Part shown: positions 1-11,901 of the stretch, in pieces
Numbering within the stretch: position 1 is the stretch's first letter
Layout of the letters: each line of letters opens with the position of its first letter
NCBI GenBank assembly: GCA_013399695.1
Contig: VXAU01002307.1
Location: 90,630-154,629 of the forward strand
Source: Formicarius rufipectus
Taxonomy: Eukaryota; Chordata; Aves; Passeriformes; Formicariidae
Direction: 5' to 3'
DNA length: 64,000 nucleotides
The notes under the pieces: model-generated
What the model saw: only the letters and a program-made list of their open reading frames with translations
What the model was told of the DNA's origin: nothing
The model's database searches: none
Position numbers and translations under genes: made by a program

Positions 1-3000
1 TGTGAGGGTCGTGGGCTGCCACGGGGCTGGAGCGGGTCATGCAGGGCTGGTGCAGGGGCAGGTAGGGCTGGCTGCAGCCCCTGCCTGAGGAGGGCAGAGT
101 CTGCCAGCAGCCAGGGTGCCCAGGCAGTCCAGGGACTGCACAGCCATGCCATGTGCAGGGGCAAATGTCAGATGGTGTGGGGCAGTGAGCAGTGCTGGGG
201 TCAGCCCAGGACAGGAGGGGTGTTAAGATTGCTGTGGCTGCCTTAGTGCCACTGCTTGAGAGCAGGGACTGCAGGCTGCCTTAGGCTGGTGCATTTGCCC
301 CCTGGCCTCGAGCTCTCTCAGCTCTGGGCAAAACTGCATAGACCCTGCCCCTCTCCTAGGGACAGCCTCCTCATGGCATTGGGACAGTCCCCCGGGTCCT
401 CACTCCAGTCTTATTTCTCCTTTTCCTGCCTCTCCTCTGCTTTTCCCTTTGGCAAGACAGCAAGATGCAACTCTCAAGGTACTCCACATTCCAGTTCAGC
501 AGTCAAGGGGAAGGAAGATGCTTGGCAGGACACCCTCTGAATCTGCTGCTCCAGTTATGATTGTGTCCTTCCTCTGCCTGCACACAGAGTCCCTGCTGTG
601 GGAGAGTGCAGGACAAGTGTTTTGTGTCACACCTGAAAAGACCCTTGGGTCCCTTCGGGACCTGAAAAAGCAGTACAGGTATTTGGGGTGCTGTTCAGGG
701 TCCTCTGGGGTGCTTCTGTGCACCATGAGGATGTGAGGAGCCTATTCACAGTCTGAAGGTCTGTGATGGGGGTGATGAACCCAGAGCAGCTCCTGTGATC
801 AAGGACAGACCTCGACAGTGGTCAGTGAGGCACCTTGATAGCAGCAGCATTCCTGGCAGGTGAGACCCAAGGCTCTGAGCACAGCCTGTGTATCACAGAC
901 AGGACCATGTGAACCCGAGGGCACCCAGGCCTGACACAGCAGCTCTGGAGGCTCCTCAATGGCAGTAGGATTCTGCTGCCCTTCTTACTGCTCTTCCAGG
1001 TGTGGGCTTGGTTCTGTCCATGGTGTTCTGCTTGGTGTAGAAGGGGTGGGAGGAAGAGGACCCCCAGGTTGAGAGTGTTTGTGGGACTTGGGGATACACC
1101 TGCCCTGAGACTGCATGGAGGTGAGGAGTGGGCAGCAGAGTTGGTCTTCCAGGATGCAGGATGTGGATCTTCCATCTGCCCAGTCGTGGTCCATGTGCCA
1201 TGCGGTGCAGGGGCGTGGGATTCAGACATGTACCCATCCCTGGAGCTCGGGTCCACTGCTGCCACAATACTGCATGTCACAAACCAGCAGCACTCTCTGG
1301 CTCTGCTGCTCTCCTGCTGTGAGCAAAACATGGAGGGAAAAGGGAAGGGGCCACACAGAGACTTCCCTGGAGGCATCCCCCAGTCCCCCAGAGCACTAAC
1401 AGAGTGGGAAGTGGAGAGAAGGGCAAAGCTCCACTCCTGGGCTCTAGATAGGGGTGAAGAAGCTGCACCACACCCACAGCTTCGGGAAGGTCTGGAGGAA
1501 GAAACTTGCAGAACAAACAGGGTTTCTATTCATACATGTGCCAGCTCTGACATGCAGTCCAGCCCCAGCACACACGGACATGCATCACACAGAAACTCCC
1601 GGCAGAGCTCCTGTGGGGCCAGACACAGCAGGCAGGGATGCACATGCCATGCACAGGCTTCACTGATGTGGGCACACTGATGCTCCCTGGGGGGGCACGT
1701 CCCTCATGGTCAGCTGTGGGCTCAGCCATATCCTCGAGAAAGCAAACTGGAGCCCAGCTGCCCATGGGTTCTGGCTGTTGTTCTTACAGGGCACCCTCTA
1801 TGAAAGACCTGGGCTGGGTTCCTGCTCCATGGCAGCTTGGTGGGGCTGGTGTGAGGCAGTGAGCATCCACTGAGTGGCTGGCACTGAACAGGCCACCCAG
1901 TCTGGATTATGAACTGCTTTTGGGGGTCTTGGGGCTTAAGGACGTTCTGGTGTGGTCTGACTGTAAGTGGGGTTGGAGAGGGTAATCTGGATGATGCATG
2001 AGGTTAATGGTGACTGTCCCCTGGGAGCACCCACACTGCCCATCCCTTTGGTACAGTCCTGGGATCAGTGGCTCCTGCTCACCCCTGCCTGGAGCATCTC
2101 GACTCCAAGTAGCTTCCTAGCCATAGGGATCCTGACCCCTCAGCCTCTTTCCTTTTGCTGCCAGCTGCTTGTGGGGCTCATGGGGATGGTGAAACAGGGC
2201 ATGAGGAGCATCACCTCTCTCCTTGGGGACTCTGCTCTAAGGATGGACCTGTGTCACTTTGGGGACTGATCCCGAGAAACCCCTGATGCTGATGGGACAG
2301 GGCTGGACCTGACTGGATGATTACCAGCTCCAATGTCTGGGTATTGGGATGGGCCTGGAAACATCACATGGACCCCCAACAGTCCTCAGTGAAACCCAAG
2401 ACTACCCAGAATCTGCAAATGGAGCAGGAGAGGTGAATAGCCTGAGGGGCTTGCCCAACCTGGAGGCTGAGGGAGTCCTGTTTGTTTCCATCCCACTTCT
2501 GCCCTTCCTCATGTTCCTTCACCTCTGGGACCCACTGGACATTTCGGTCTGGCAGCAGCACAATCCACAGCAGGGCAGGGCCCCTGTGCCTCCCCAGGCA
2601 CTGGGCAGGCAGATCCCTGCAGTTTTTGACCATGGCACATGCAGGGAGTGGGCTTGTCCTATCCCCAGATGGAGTGTGTGACAGGGGCACATGGCCTTGC
2701 AAAATAATGTTTTCCACACACCAGCTCCAGAGATGACTTCTCCATTACCAGTGTAGTCCCTTTCCTGTGCTGGGTAGGGGTCCAGATACAACCAGCCCAT
2801 CCTACCATGAGGTTCTCTGGAACTCACATAGGTACAAGCTCAGCCTGAGCACCTGTGACCTGTTGGCTTGTGGGGGCACAGAGTACTGTTTTCTGGGTGA
2901 TGGGGGTCTTGGCTTTGCTGGTGAGATGCTGTTGGCTGCAGGGGCTGCCCTGGGCACTCAGGATGTTGGTTGCACCCTAGTGTCCCTCCAGTCACTCCAG

Positions 3001-3131
3001 CCATGGCTGTCAGCTGCTCCCTACCCGGTCCAAGTCTGGTGGTGCAGGCTAGTGCCCCTGTCCAATGGTCACAGGAGGGTCAGGGTGGGAGGGAGCTCAG
3101 CAAAAGCTTCCCCTCAATACGAGATCCCTAC
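1..3131. other. DLGAP4 intron, no further exon recognised
   Basis: GC-rich unique DNA read as a DLGAP4 intron. The open frames here (for example 184 aa on the minus strand at 822-1376 and 226 aa on the plus strand at 1000-1680) overlap each other on both strands and lack recognisable domains, so I treat them as chance. A short inverted repeat pairs 52-59 (GCAGGGGC) with 77-84 (GCCCCTGC) over a 17-nt loop. No CR1 copy was seen. Confidence 0.6.
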
Positions 3132-3200
3132 CTGGGCGCTGCCTGCGTCGGTCGGCCCGGGGCTGAGGGGCTGGTCCCACCTCCGTGGGGGCTCGCTCAG
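3132..3200 (-). CDS. DLGAP4: probable second coding exon of DLGAP4 (69 nt, 23 codons)
   Basis: About 1.4 kb downstream of the first coding exon, the minus strand has an acceptor (CCCCACTGCAG|CTGAGC), 69 open bases and a donor (GCCCAG|GTAGGG). The exon is phase 0 at both ends, which matches the phase-0 donor upstream. Its peptide contains W, LSP and TDA in the order W-4aa-SP...PTDAG. As I remember mammalian DLGAP4, the segment just after YLQ has the same W...LSP..TDA pattern. Fourteen bases further 5' there is another acceptor, CACAG|GTGCCC, that would give the family's usual Val-Pro after YLQ, but that frame hits TGA after five codons. The segment is also richer in CpG than its surroundings. 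Splicing is inferred, not shown. The next expected DLGAP4 segment (containing RRMRSGSYIKAMG) was not found between 1 and 3131. Confidence 0.5.
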
Positions 3201-4606
3201 CTGCAGTGGGGCACCTGTGTCCTCCCAGCCGAGTGGTGGGGCTGCCCAGCTGCTGGCCGGGCTCGTGCCACCCAGCTGTGCCCACAGCCCAGCGTCAGGC
3301 TGTCAAGAAATGGAAGCTCATTACATGGTGGGGAATGACGCCTGGGGCAGCCTCACAACTCCAGCCAGGGCTAGAGCCTGAGAGGCAAGAGCCTATTGGA
3401 GTTGTGTGATGGGCTCTGCGCTGCAGTCGGAGGGGAACAGGGCCCGTGGGGAGTTTGGCTGAAACTCTTTAACCTCAAACACTTAACTGTAAGGAAGGGG
3501 ACAAAGAAAAAGAAACCAGGCCAAGACCATTTTTTCTGATGATGATCCTGATGAGTTCAGTCCCTTGAAAGTTTGATCTGCAGCTGTGGCCAGAAAGGTA
3601 GTGGAAACAGAGTGTGCTTCAATAACTCATTGCTCTTTAAAGCTTCTAAGCTGGCTGGACACAACCAGGGGAGACCATGGCACCTCTACATTAAAGGGAT
3701 GCTGGAGATTTACATACACAAACTGGTCCCCTCCTCCCCCCATCCATGCCTGGCTTATTTGTCTTCGTTCCTCTCTCTAGGGCACAACCAGGTTCATGTC
3801 GTTTAAGCACCGCTTTTGGAATCTGCCACAGTGACCCGGAGCTGTTGGGAATAGGGGGTTCAAACCAGCATTAGCCATGCAGGCCACAGCCATGCAAACC
3901 CCCAGCCCTGCTCTGTGTGGGCAAGCGAGGCAGCTGCCGGTCCTACCAGTGCTCCAGGGAAGCTGGGCAGAGTGGGGCTTACTGGGCACGCCGACACATC
4001 CTTGTGATGCGTGGATATAAGGGGTAAGTGTTAGTCATTGCTGGGGACCTTCGGCCTGTGGGATGGTGGAGCAGGGGTCTTCATGGGAGTGGGGCTGGAG
4101 CCTGGGGAGCTGTGTCCAGGTGAGGTTTTAGACACAGCCCCTCAGCATGTCCAGCTGCATGGGCACCCACTGGGGAACACGCATATGTGGGCAGCTACAT
4201 TTCCATCTGCCTAAGAATGTCCTCCCAGCATTTGCAGAGTCTGGGCAGGCAGTGGGGACATGTGTGGGGCCTGCAGCAGATGGGGATCACAGCAGAGGGT
4301 GTGGCGTGGCACATCCTCTCCTCCCCATGCTGCCATGGTCCACACAGGGGCTGGGGGGTGCTGGGACAGTGCTGCAGCTGTGGGAGATGGACCCCATCCA
4401 CACCAGTGTCCTCACAGAAGGAGTGGGGGTCTGTCCCTGGGGTCTCTCCTGGCCTTCTCCTGCCAATGTGACCTTAGGTGGCAGCTGAGCTATCTGGAGA
4501 TGTTTGTTAAGGTCACATAGGCAAAATGGTTTCCAGTGAGAGGATGTCCCCTGAACTCCCATGCTCTCCCTGCATGGAGCACACCATGCCCCACCACAGC
4601 ACCCAC
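3201..4606 (-). other. DLGAP4 intron between first and probable second coding exons
   Basis: This stretch starts at the GTGGGT donor below 4607 on the minus strand and ends at the acceptor above 3200. No repeat family was recognised. Overlapping open frames on both strands show no known domain. Confidence 0.55.
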
Positions 4607-5649
4607 CTGCAGGTAGTGATAGGCCAAGTCCTGATGGCAGGACTTGGATTTGAGCAAGGCTTTGTCTATGGTGGCAGAGGCCTTCTGGCACACCTCCCGG
4701 GCATGGCTGAGCGTCAGTGTGGACCAGGAGCCCCGCTTGATGTAGTTGGAGTCGTTGTTGATGGGAATATTGGTGCAAGGGGTGACTTTGAGGTCGTTAT
4801 TGCTCTTGGAGGATTTCAGCATGTGCTCGCTGATGGTGTTGTAGGCATGCATAAAGTACTTTGGCTGGCTGTGGTCAGGTTGCCGGCCCAGTGTCATGAG
4901 CCCCATGGGGTTGCGGTAGCTGCAGGTATCGCTGTCCAGATTGTCATCTGAGCTCCACCAGCCGGAGATGTTGGACCTGGTCCTGCGCTTGGGCTCGGAG
5001 GTCTTCGCTCGGTCCTTACTCTTGCTCCTCCGGTTTTGCTTGGTGTCATCTGCCCCCTTCTTCCCATTCACATTGCCCTTGGTAGGGCCCTCCAGAGACT
5101 GCGACTTGGCAAAGAGCTTTTGCACAGAGTGGACGAGGTGACGGATGCGCCCAGGGCTCTCGCTCCGGTGCTTTGCATCACTCCGCTGGAACTGGAGGGT
5201 GCTGAAGCCATCCCTGTGGATGGGCAGCTGTTTCTCAAACTGGTCAAGGAGGTTTGCAGGCAGGCGGTTGATCTTTGTAGCTTGGGCATGGCTTGGAAAA
5301 GGGTTGTCATCTGGGACCTCGAAGTGGGAGTTGTAATGAATGCGGGGGAAAGTACTGCTGTTGGAGATCTGGTTGTTGAGTGGAAGGAGACAGTCACCAT
5401 GGAGGGTGTTCTGGGCTGGGAATCGGGGATCCATGGTGAAGGAGTCGGTGGGGCTGAGGAGATAAGGGTTCCTGTCCTGGGGGGCATAAAGAGAGTCTTG
5501 AGGGGAGTCCAGGTTATCAGAAAGGTGGCGGCTTCTGTTATCTCCTAAGCCCTTCATGGTCCCAGTGCTTCCTAGACCATCATTTAGGGACGGTGTGGCA
5601 GAGCCCTCACAGGAGCACCGGCCCTGCTCCTCCACAGACTTCCCTGCAC
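4607..5649 (-). CDS. DLGAP4: DLGAP4 (SAPAP4), first coding exon with 92 nt of 5'UTR
   Basis: DLGAP proteins link the guanylate-kinase domain of PSD-95-type scaffolds to SHANK in the excitatory postsynaptic density. The coding part is 5557 down to 4607, exactly 317 codons in phase 0. The ATG at 5557 has A at -3. A pyrimidine-rich acceptor ending CTGCAG puts the exon start at 5649, with an alternative AG giving 5643. The donor is CAG|GTGGGT at 4607. Family landmarks by residue are PYLLSP (31-36), FPRIHYNSHFEV (70-81), LPANLLDQFEKQLPIHRDGF (99-118), PGRIRHLVHSVQKLF (135-149), a Lys/Arg-rich stretch (172-195), GWWSSDDNLD (199-208), YFMHAYNTIS (234-243) and RGSWSTLTLSHAREVCQK (275-292). As I recall the paralogues, HYNSHFEVP and ATKINRLPANLL fit DLGAP4 better than DLGAP1-3. 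The GK-binding repeats and the C-terminal GKAP domain lie outside the window. The frame is intact and conserved, so this is a functional gene. Confidence 0.95.
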
Positions 5650-6846
5650 CTGCAGGAAGAGGACAGATGCTGAGAGCCAGCCAGGAATCTCCCCTGGCAG
5701 TCCAGTGGAGACTGTCCCAGCTCTGAAAGCAAATGCCACCATGGTTATGGGACAAACCATAAGAGAAGGAGAATGGAAGAGAGCTGACATGGCAGGAGGG
5801 GAGAAGTGGCTGGAGAGAACAGGGCACAGCAGAGGAGGAGGGGCAGAGGAGGAGGGGCAGGATTCACTCTCTCTCTGCAGTTCCAGTGCCTGTGTGCCTC
5901 TGTACTCAACCACAGGCTGCTTGACACTGCTGATGGTATTCTGATGTTGCACATGGTTATTTAACAGTCCCCTCCCCAGTAGTGTGACAAAGTCTGGCAG
6001 GGCACTGCCAGAGCAAATGTCCCATCTGCTCAGGGGGCTGAAGAAAAACCTGCTGTCAGACACTGCACGGGTTCTCACTGAGCCCAGACAGCCCCAAGCC
6101 AAACACCCCATCCTCTGCCTGGTGTTTCTGTGGTGATGGAATCTCAGGGCTGGCAACCTGTGCTTGTGCAGCTGCGCTAATGTGACATGATGGCAAATAC
6201 CTCTTCTCCAGTCACCTGGGCTTGTGGCATGTTTTACCCCAGAGCACAGTGTGTCAGTGTGTCTCTGAGAGCAGAGGTGTTTCTGAGCACTCAGCACCTG
6301 ATCCAAGAAGCTGCTCCCTGCTCAGAATGATGATTCCTGCCATGCTGCATCACTCCTGGGGAGATGTGTCATGTCTAAGCCTGCTCGTCTGTCCCTGATA
6401 CTGTCCCCTCTGCCACAGCAAAGGGCTGGGGTTGGCCACCTGTGACCATTTAGCAGGTACAGGATCCCTGTGGTGGGGCAGCTGGACAGAGGGGATTCCC
6501 TGAGGGCAGGGGAGATCCTTGATGAAGGTCTCTCTGGTGGTCTTACCTGATCCTGCTTGGCTTGGAGGGATCCTCATCAGCATTGGGCTATACAGGGAAA
6601 ACTGGCAAACATTTTGGGCTGCTTAAGGAGAATCAGTGAACATTTATGAGTCAAGTTGTCAATCAATGGATTTTCCATAGTTAAAACCTACTTGAACTTA
6701 TAAACGAACTCGTTTCCTGTTACCTTTTAGTTTACTTTCTTAGTTCCTTTTTGGTTTAGTTTGAGAGGGAAAGTGACTTTTAACATGGCCAGGTAGGGGA
6801 AACAGTTTTAAACAAAAAGCGCAGAGATTTAGATTCTTCCCTGTGA
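5650..6846. other. sequence upstream of DLGAP4 first coding exon (5' intron)
   Basis: The pyrimidine tract and acceptor for the first coding exon lie at 5650-5670 (minus strand), so this is intron leading to unseen 5' non-coding exon(s). A 14-bp GAGGAGGGGC-type unit is duplicated at about 5831-5858. AT-rich DNA occupies 6590-6800. No gene was recognised. Confidence 0.6.
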
Positions 6847-6957
6847 AGGTGGTGAGGTCCTGGCACAGGTTGCCCAGAGAAGCTGTGGCTGCCCCATCCC
6901 TGGAACTGTTCAAGGCCAGATTGGGCAAGGCTTGGAGCAACCTGGGCTAGTGGAAGG
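6847..6957 (+). mobile_element. CR1 LINE fragment, 3' region, tail missing
   Basis: This is the characteristic CR1 3' block: GGTGGTGAGG, TGGCACAGGTTGCCCAGAGA, AGCTGTGGCTGCCCCATCCC and TTGGAGCAACCTGGGCTAG. The copy breaks off after TGGAAG, before the usual terminal tail. Confidence 0.9.
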
Positions 6958-8136
6958 AAATAGGGAAATCAAATTAAATTAAAGAAATGTAAATCAGTGC
7001 CATGCAATGAAGGCCTGGTGTGCATGGAAGGAGGAGTGGGGCCAGGGGCCAGGCTGGTTTCAGGTTCTCAGTAGGCAGAGGGGCAGGGAGGAAAGACTGA
7101 GGAGTTTGGGATGAGTAGGAATGGAGGGAAAGAGAAGCTTTTAGAGGGGCAGGAGCATAAAGAATGAGAATGTGGGAGCAGGGGAAGGTAGGGAGCTCCC
7201 TCTCTCCCAAACTGGTGTGCCCTTGCCAAGGGTAGACACTTGCTTCTATGTGGCAGAGAGCTCACTGCTCCCTACTCCTCCTGTGAACTCCTGCAGGGCT
7301 GCCACAGGTCATGATCCTCCTGCCTGCCCTTCCTGTTCTGGCATCCCTTCCCTTGTTGGTCAGAGATGTGTCTGCTGCTGGGCATGTGTTGGGGGCTCCC
7401 CCAGCTCCTGGTGCCCACCATACGTCCTCTGTCAGCTGATTTCCCTTTAAGATGGATTAAACTGTTTCCCTGCATTTTGATTACTCTCTGCAATTCTTGA
7501 CACTTTTTTGAGACATGGGGTCATGGAAGGGAAAAGTCCAACTAGCTTCTTCCCTGCCATCTTTTTAATTTGGAAGGATGAAAATGCTTGAAACTAAATC
7601 TCCCAAATCCATTATCTTTCAGCTCACAGACTGGGCGAGGGCTGTCTCCCAGCTGTCCAATGTACCCACTGAGTCCCCTTGTCCTGAGCCAGGCATCCCA
7701 GCAGGGTGGTGGCCTGTTCCCCACCACAGAGGGGACACCCAGGGTCATCACAAGGCAAGGTGTGACTGGCAGATTGTCACAGCAGGGGCTGCCAGGGCAA
7801 GGACAGGACTCCTGAGTCCACGGAAAAGGGCTGGTCATGCCCCATTACCTCCTTTCCCCTCAGTGTCTTCTCAGGGCAGCCCTTCCTCTTCCCAACTGAC
7901 TTTGCTGATGATCCGAGGTCTCTGAGGCAAAGCAGGTGAACTGACCTGACCTGATCTGATTTATGGCACTTTTGTATGACCCAAACCCCAGTTGGAGGCA
8001 GCCTCCTTTTGGGCATTGTTCACAGCAGCAGCTCTGGAGCTGTCTGCCTGCAGGCTTGGATGGGCTGCACCCAAATCACCTCCAGCAGCACCTCCAGCAG
8101 CTCCAGACCCTGGGCAGGGGATGGCATCACATCAGA
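6958..8136. other. unique non-coding DNA
   Basis: AT-rich near 6960-7000, then mixed composition. A CTCCAGCAGCAC-type unit is imperfectly repeated at about 8078-8112. No coding feature could be supported. Confidence 0.5.
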
Positions 8137-8270
8137 GAAGCACGGAACGGTTTGGATTGGAAGGGGCCTTAAAGCTCATCTCCCTCCAAATCCTTGTTAT
8201 AGGGCAGGGACACCTTCCACTAGCCCCGCTTGCCCCAAGCTTCATCCACTTGGACATTTCCAGGCATGGA
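8137..8270 (-). mobile_element. CR1 LINE fragment, diverged
   Basis: Antisense CR1 3' end: GGTTTGGATTGGAAGGGGCC, CTTAAAGCTCATCT, GGGCAGGGACACCTTCCACT, then a decayed version of the CAAGC..CATCCA..TTGGACA block. Confidence 0.85.
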
Positions 8271-8769
8271 TCCTCAGCCATGTTAGGGACCATCAGCTGT
8301 GATCAGCTTCTCTGCTGGGAGTCTGCATGACACAGTATGTAGGCAAACCCATGCCACTGCCTACCATGCCCCCTCCACTTGAACTTTTGGGGTGGAGATG
8401 GGTTTTAGGAGACGCTGTCCTTTTTCTATTGTCTTAAATACTGCAAACCCACCTCAAACCAGCTTATCCTGAGGACATGGCAGACCCTCTCAGCAATGAC
8501 ATGCAGTCCCTCACCCTGCCAGCCTTACCAAACCCCACTGCTCTCCACTTCCATCCATTTCCAGGATCTCACTTTGCAGTTGGTGGAGGTTTGCAAGCCT
8601 AATGTGTGGCACAGGGATCCTGGGGGTGTTGTGGGTCACCAGGCAGGCCTGCTCCCTCTCAGCAAGCCTCCTTGTCCTCTCTCTGGCTGCACTTCTCTGC
8701 TGACACAGCCATGGCTGCCATAGCTAAGGGGCACTTTGACACAGAAGCGGGCAATGGAAGAACTCTTCA

Positions 8770-8960
8770 AGTGGTGCTGAGGCTCTGGCACAGGCAGAAG
8801 CTGTGGCTACCCCATCTCTGGAAGTGTCCAAGGCCAGGTGGGGCAGGGCTTGGAGCAACCTGGGCTGGTGGAAGATGTCCCTGCCCTGCCCATGGAGGGA
8901 GGGTGGAACTGGATAAGCTTTGAGGTCCCTTCCAACCCAAACCATTCTGTAACTCTGATT
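8770..8960 (+). mobile_element. CR1 LINE 3' end
   Basis: Sense CR1 3' segment containing GAAGCTGTGGCTACCCCATC, GCTTGGAGCAACCTGGGCTG, GAGGTCCCTTCCAACCCAAA and the terminal CCATTCTGTAACTCTGATT. Confidence 0.92.
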
Positions 8961-11523
8961 GTTTCTTCTCCCCAAAACCACAGCAAAAAGCATAATTTCC
9001 CCTCCCCTTTCTTCCCTCTTGTCTCTGCCTCCCCCTCACAGCTCAGCCATAGATCTCCCACTATTCCCATCAGCAGAGCTTTCCAACAGCTTCTAAGTTT
9101 ATTCCCTGTGGAAAAACCAGAGCTGCTGCCCCCACACTGCATCCATGCTAAATGGAAGGAGGGACTGTCACCCCTTGGGAGAGCTGGGCTTTCTCATCCC
9201 CATCTGTCACATCCCATCTAAAGGACATAATGCACCACAAAATGACTACACCTGTACACAACACCTGGCACCAGACACAGCCAGATCGGGGCCCAGGGGG
9301 TGCCAGCAGGAAGCCACAGATCCTCTCACCAGGCTCCTTGGCTGGCATTGATACAACAACCACTGACCTGAGCGGGTTGGGAGCATTTCTTGAGCTCATA
9401 GCCACCAGAGCAGGGTTCACCTGGACAGGCAAAAGCATCAAGAGAAGCAGCAGCCTGTAAAATGGGGCTCCTCAGGGCACACGTCCTCAAGAAGACACCC
9501 CTGACTGATGAGGCTTGCAGGTACCCTTTGGAGTCAGCTAGTCCTGCCCTCTGCCAATCAGTTTTTCCAGGGCTCTGAATACCACAATCCCCCATGTAAA
9601 CCCCAGCCCAGCCATCCAATCTGGCTGCAAACACAGAGGTGGCTTTTATATATAGAAACCAGCAGCATGCTAATAGCTGGCTGGAGAAGGAATAGAGGAT
9701 TTGCAACCTGTAGGAGAAAAATGCCTCCCCTCACTCTGCTGCAAGAAGCTTTAAAGATTGTGTGCTGTGGTGTAGGTGACGTGGGTCTGCCCACATGCAT
9801 GGAGTCAAACGTTCCCTGAATTAGCAGGAACACTTGCTGTGGCATTCGGCAAGGGGGGCCACCGGCTGCCAGAGCCCTGCATTAATGATGATTCAGAGTT
9901 CAGAATCTGATCGTGGGGGATAAAAATAGCCAGCTTCTGCTTAGAACAATTCATTACACAACAGACCTTCCTCCAGCCTCCTCCTGCTGCTCGCTGCTCC
10001 CTGGGATGCTTTCCATTGCTGCCCGGGGAGCTCCCGTCCAGGGCAAAGAGAATACCAGGGCTGAGCAGCAGCACTGCCCATCCTGGGATAGAGCCGGGGC
10101 TCCTGACGAGGAGTTAATGTCACATGGATGTTCCCACTGCGACAGTATCACCAGAACCAGGAACTCCTGGCACAGCAATGGAGGGGAGACAGTGGTTTCC
10201 AGCAAGCCATATATCTCACCTATTAGAGATCTCTCCTTGGGAGATTGGGAATTGCTTTAGAGGATTAGTCTGCCGGTTGCCTGAGGGTGTCCCAGGGGCT
10301 CACCCCGCCCATCCTCAGTGCCCTGCCAGGTGGCTCTCAGCAGCTGGAGCAAACCCCAGTGTCGGCCACGTTAGCATGTGAGTTCGACGGAAGGTGTGGT
10401 GCTGATCGCTCAGCACTGCTGTGTCCCAGTGGAAGGATCTCCTCACATCTCACCTCACCTGTGAATAAATGGCTTGTGCCTTTAGAATATCGGATCTGCT
10501 CACAGCTCCTGAGGCCTCACGCTTTCTGAATACTGTCCTATTGCACCCCACACCTGTGGTCTCCTGCTTGTTCTTCAGCCCAAAAGGCATCTCTGCTGGG
10601 ACCGCCCACTGGTACACACTGGGATAACAAGGAGGGATGGGATCTGACTGGCACCATCCCAAAATAGATCAGGAATAATTTTATCTTCCTTAAATTATCT
10701 AAATAATTGTTTTTTTTCTATCAACACAACCAAATGCTGTGAAAGTCAAAGGCTGTGGTATGACAGATTTTTGACTTCAGGTGTTGGCTAAGTTGGAGGA
10801 ACAGATGAACTCTTGAGAGACACAGAGACCTTATTTCCATGCCAATGTCACCAGTAATATAATCAACTCTTAAGGGAGCAAAACCCCAGAAACTTCAATA
10901 CCTATTTGTCTGTCCCTAAATAGAAGTTTCTTAAAGTTCTCTATGACACAAGATCTGCTCTGAAGCAAGAAATGCAAAGCATTAAGTAGGTCAAATGAGA
11001 CAGATAAGAAAGGGAGTTTTCAGGAAGAGAACAGGAGAGCTGATGAGATGGATGGAGTGGAAGGACCAGGGCAGAAAACGTGTCATTGTCTGTGAAACCC
11101 TCCTGCAGCCTTTGCTCCCTTACAGGGAACTCGGGGCACATGGTGAGGACCACAAGGGGCACATTCCTGCTCATGTGGAAAAGCAGCTAACGAGAACATT
11201 CTGGACCAAAACCGACCTGTTCTGGTCAGTGCTGTTCAAGGTGCCTGGAGGGGGTGGGGGAGTGTTTGCAAAAACCCCCATGGAGCAAACATGGGGTAGA
11301 AAGCCCTTACCACAGTTACCCTTGACTTTTCCTATGCCACGACTTCCAGGGAGTCCACATTCGGACAGAAAACCTGTGACACAGAGGAAGGCAGAGACTG
11401 CTTGGCCTTTTGGGCTACCACTCTGCCCAAGCCCCATCTCAGTCTTTGTGCCTCACTATGCTGTCAGAGCAAGCAGCAGCCCCAGGTCTGGGGGCACCAA
11501 GGACCACTCTGAGGAGGAGTAGG
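8961..11523. other. unique non-coding DNA with two AT-rich, MEF2-like sites
   Basis: No coding feature was recognised. A 126-aa minus-strand frame at 9326-9706 shows no known domain. Two AT-rich spots resemble MEF2-type sites: ATAAAAATAG at 9920-9929, within an otherwise GC-balanced block, and TTTTATATATAG near 9648. These are only motif matches. Confidence 0.4.
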
Positions 11524-11901
11524 TCCAGTCTGGAGAAGGGGAGACTGAGGTCAGAACTCATAAGGGTCTAGAGCTTCCTCACGAGGTGCAGCGCACGGGC
11601 AGCACCAATCTCTGCTCTCTGTGACCAGTGGCAGGACTGAGAGAATGGCTGGAGCTGTGTCAAGGGAGGGTTAGTTTGGATATTAGGAAAGGGCTCTTCC
11701 CCCAGAGGGTGGTTGGGCACCGAACAGGCTCCCTGGGACAGTGGGCACAGCACCCAGGCTGCCAGAGTTCAAGGAGTGTTTGGACAATACTCTCAGGGAT
11801 AGGTAGGATTGTTGGGGTGTCCTGCCCAGGGCCAGGAGTTACACTCAGTGACCCTTGTGGGTCCCTCCCCATTCAGGCTATTCCATGATTTTATGATTCT
11901 G
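11524..11901 (+). mobile_element. CR1 LINE, long 3' copy
   Basis: About 380 bp of sense CR1: TCTGGAGAAGGGGAGACTGA, TTTGGATATTAGGAAAGGGC, GTGGTTGGGCACCGAACAGG, then the terminal GACCCTTGTGGGTCCCTCCC and CCATGATTTTATGATTCTG. It belongs to a different CR1 subfamily from most neighbours (CAGGCTCCCTGGGACAGTGG rather than TTGCCCAGAGAAGC). Confidence 0.9.

Noticed and set aside
5584..6306. 240-aa minus-strand open frame upstream of DLGAP4
   Set aside because: Its start crosses intron sequence and the acceptor of the DLGAP4 exon; no domain.
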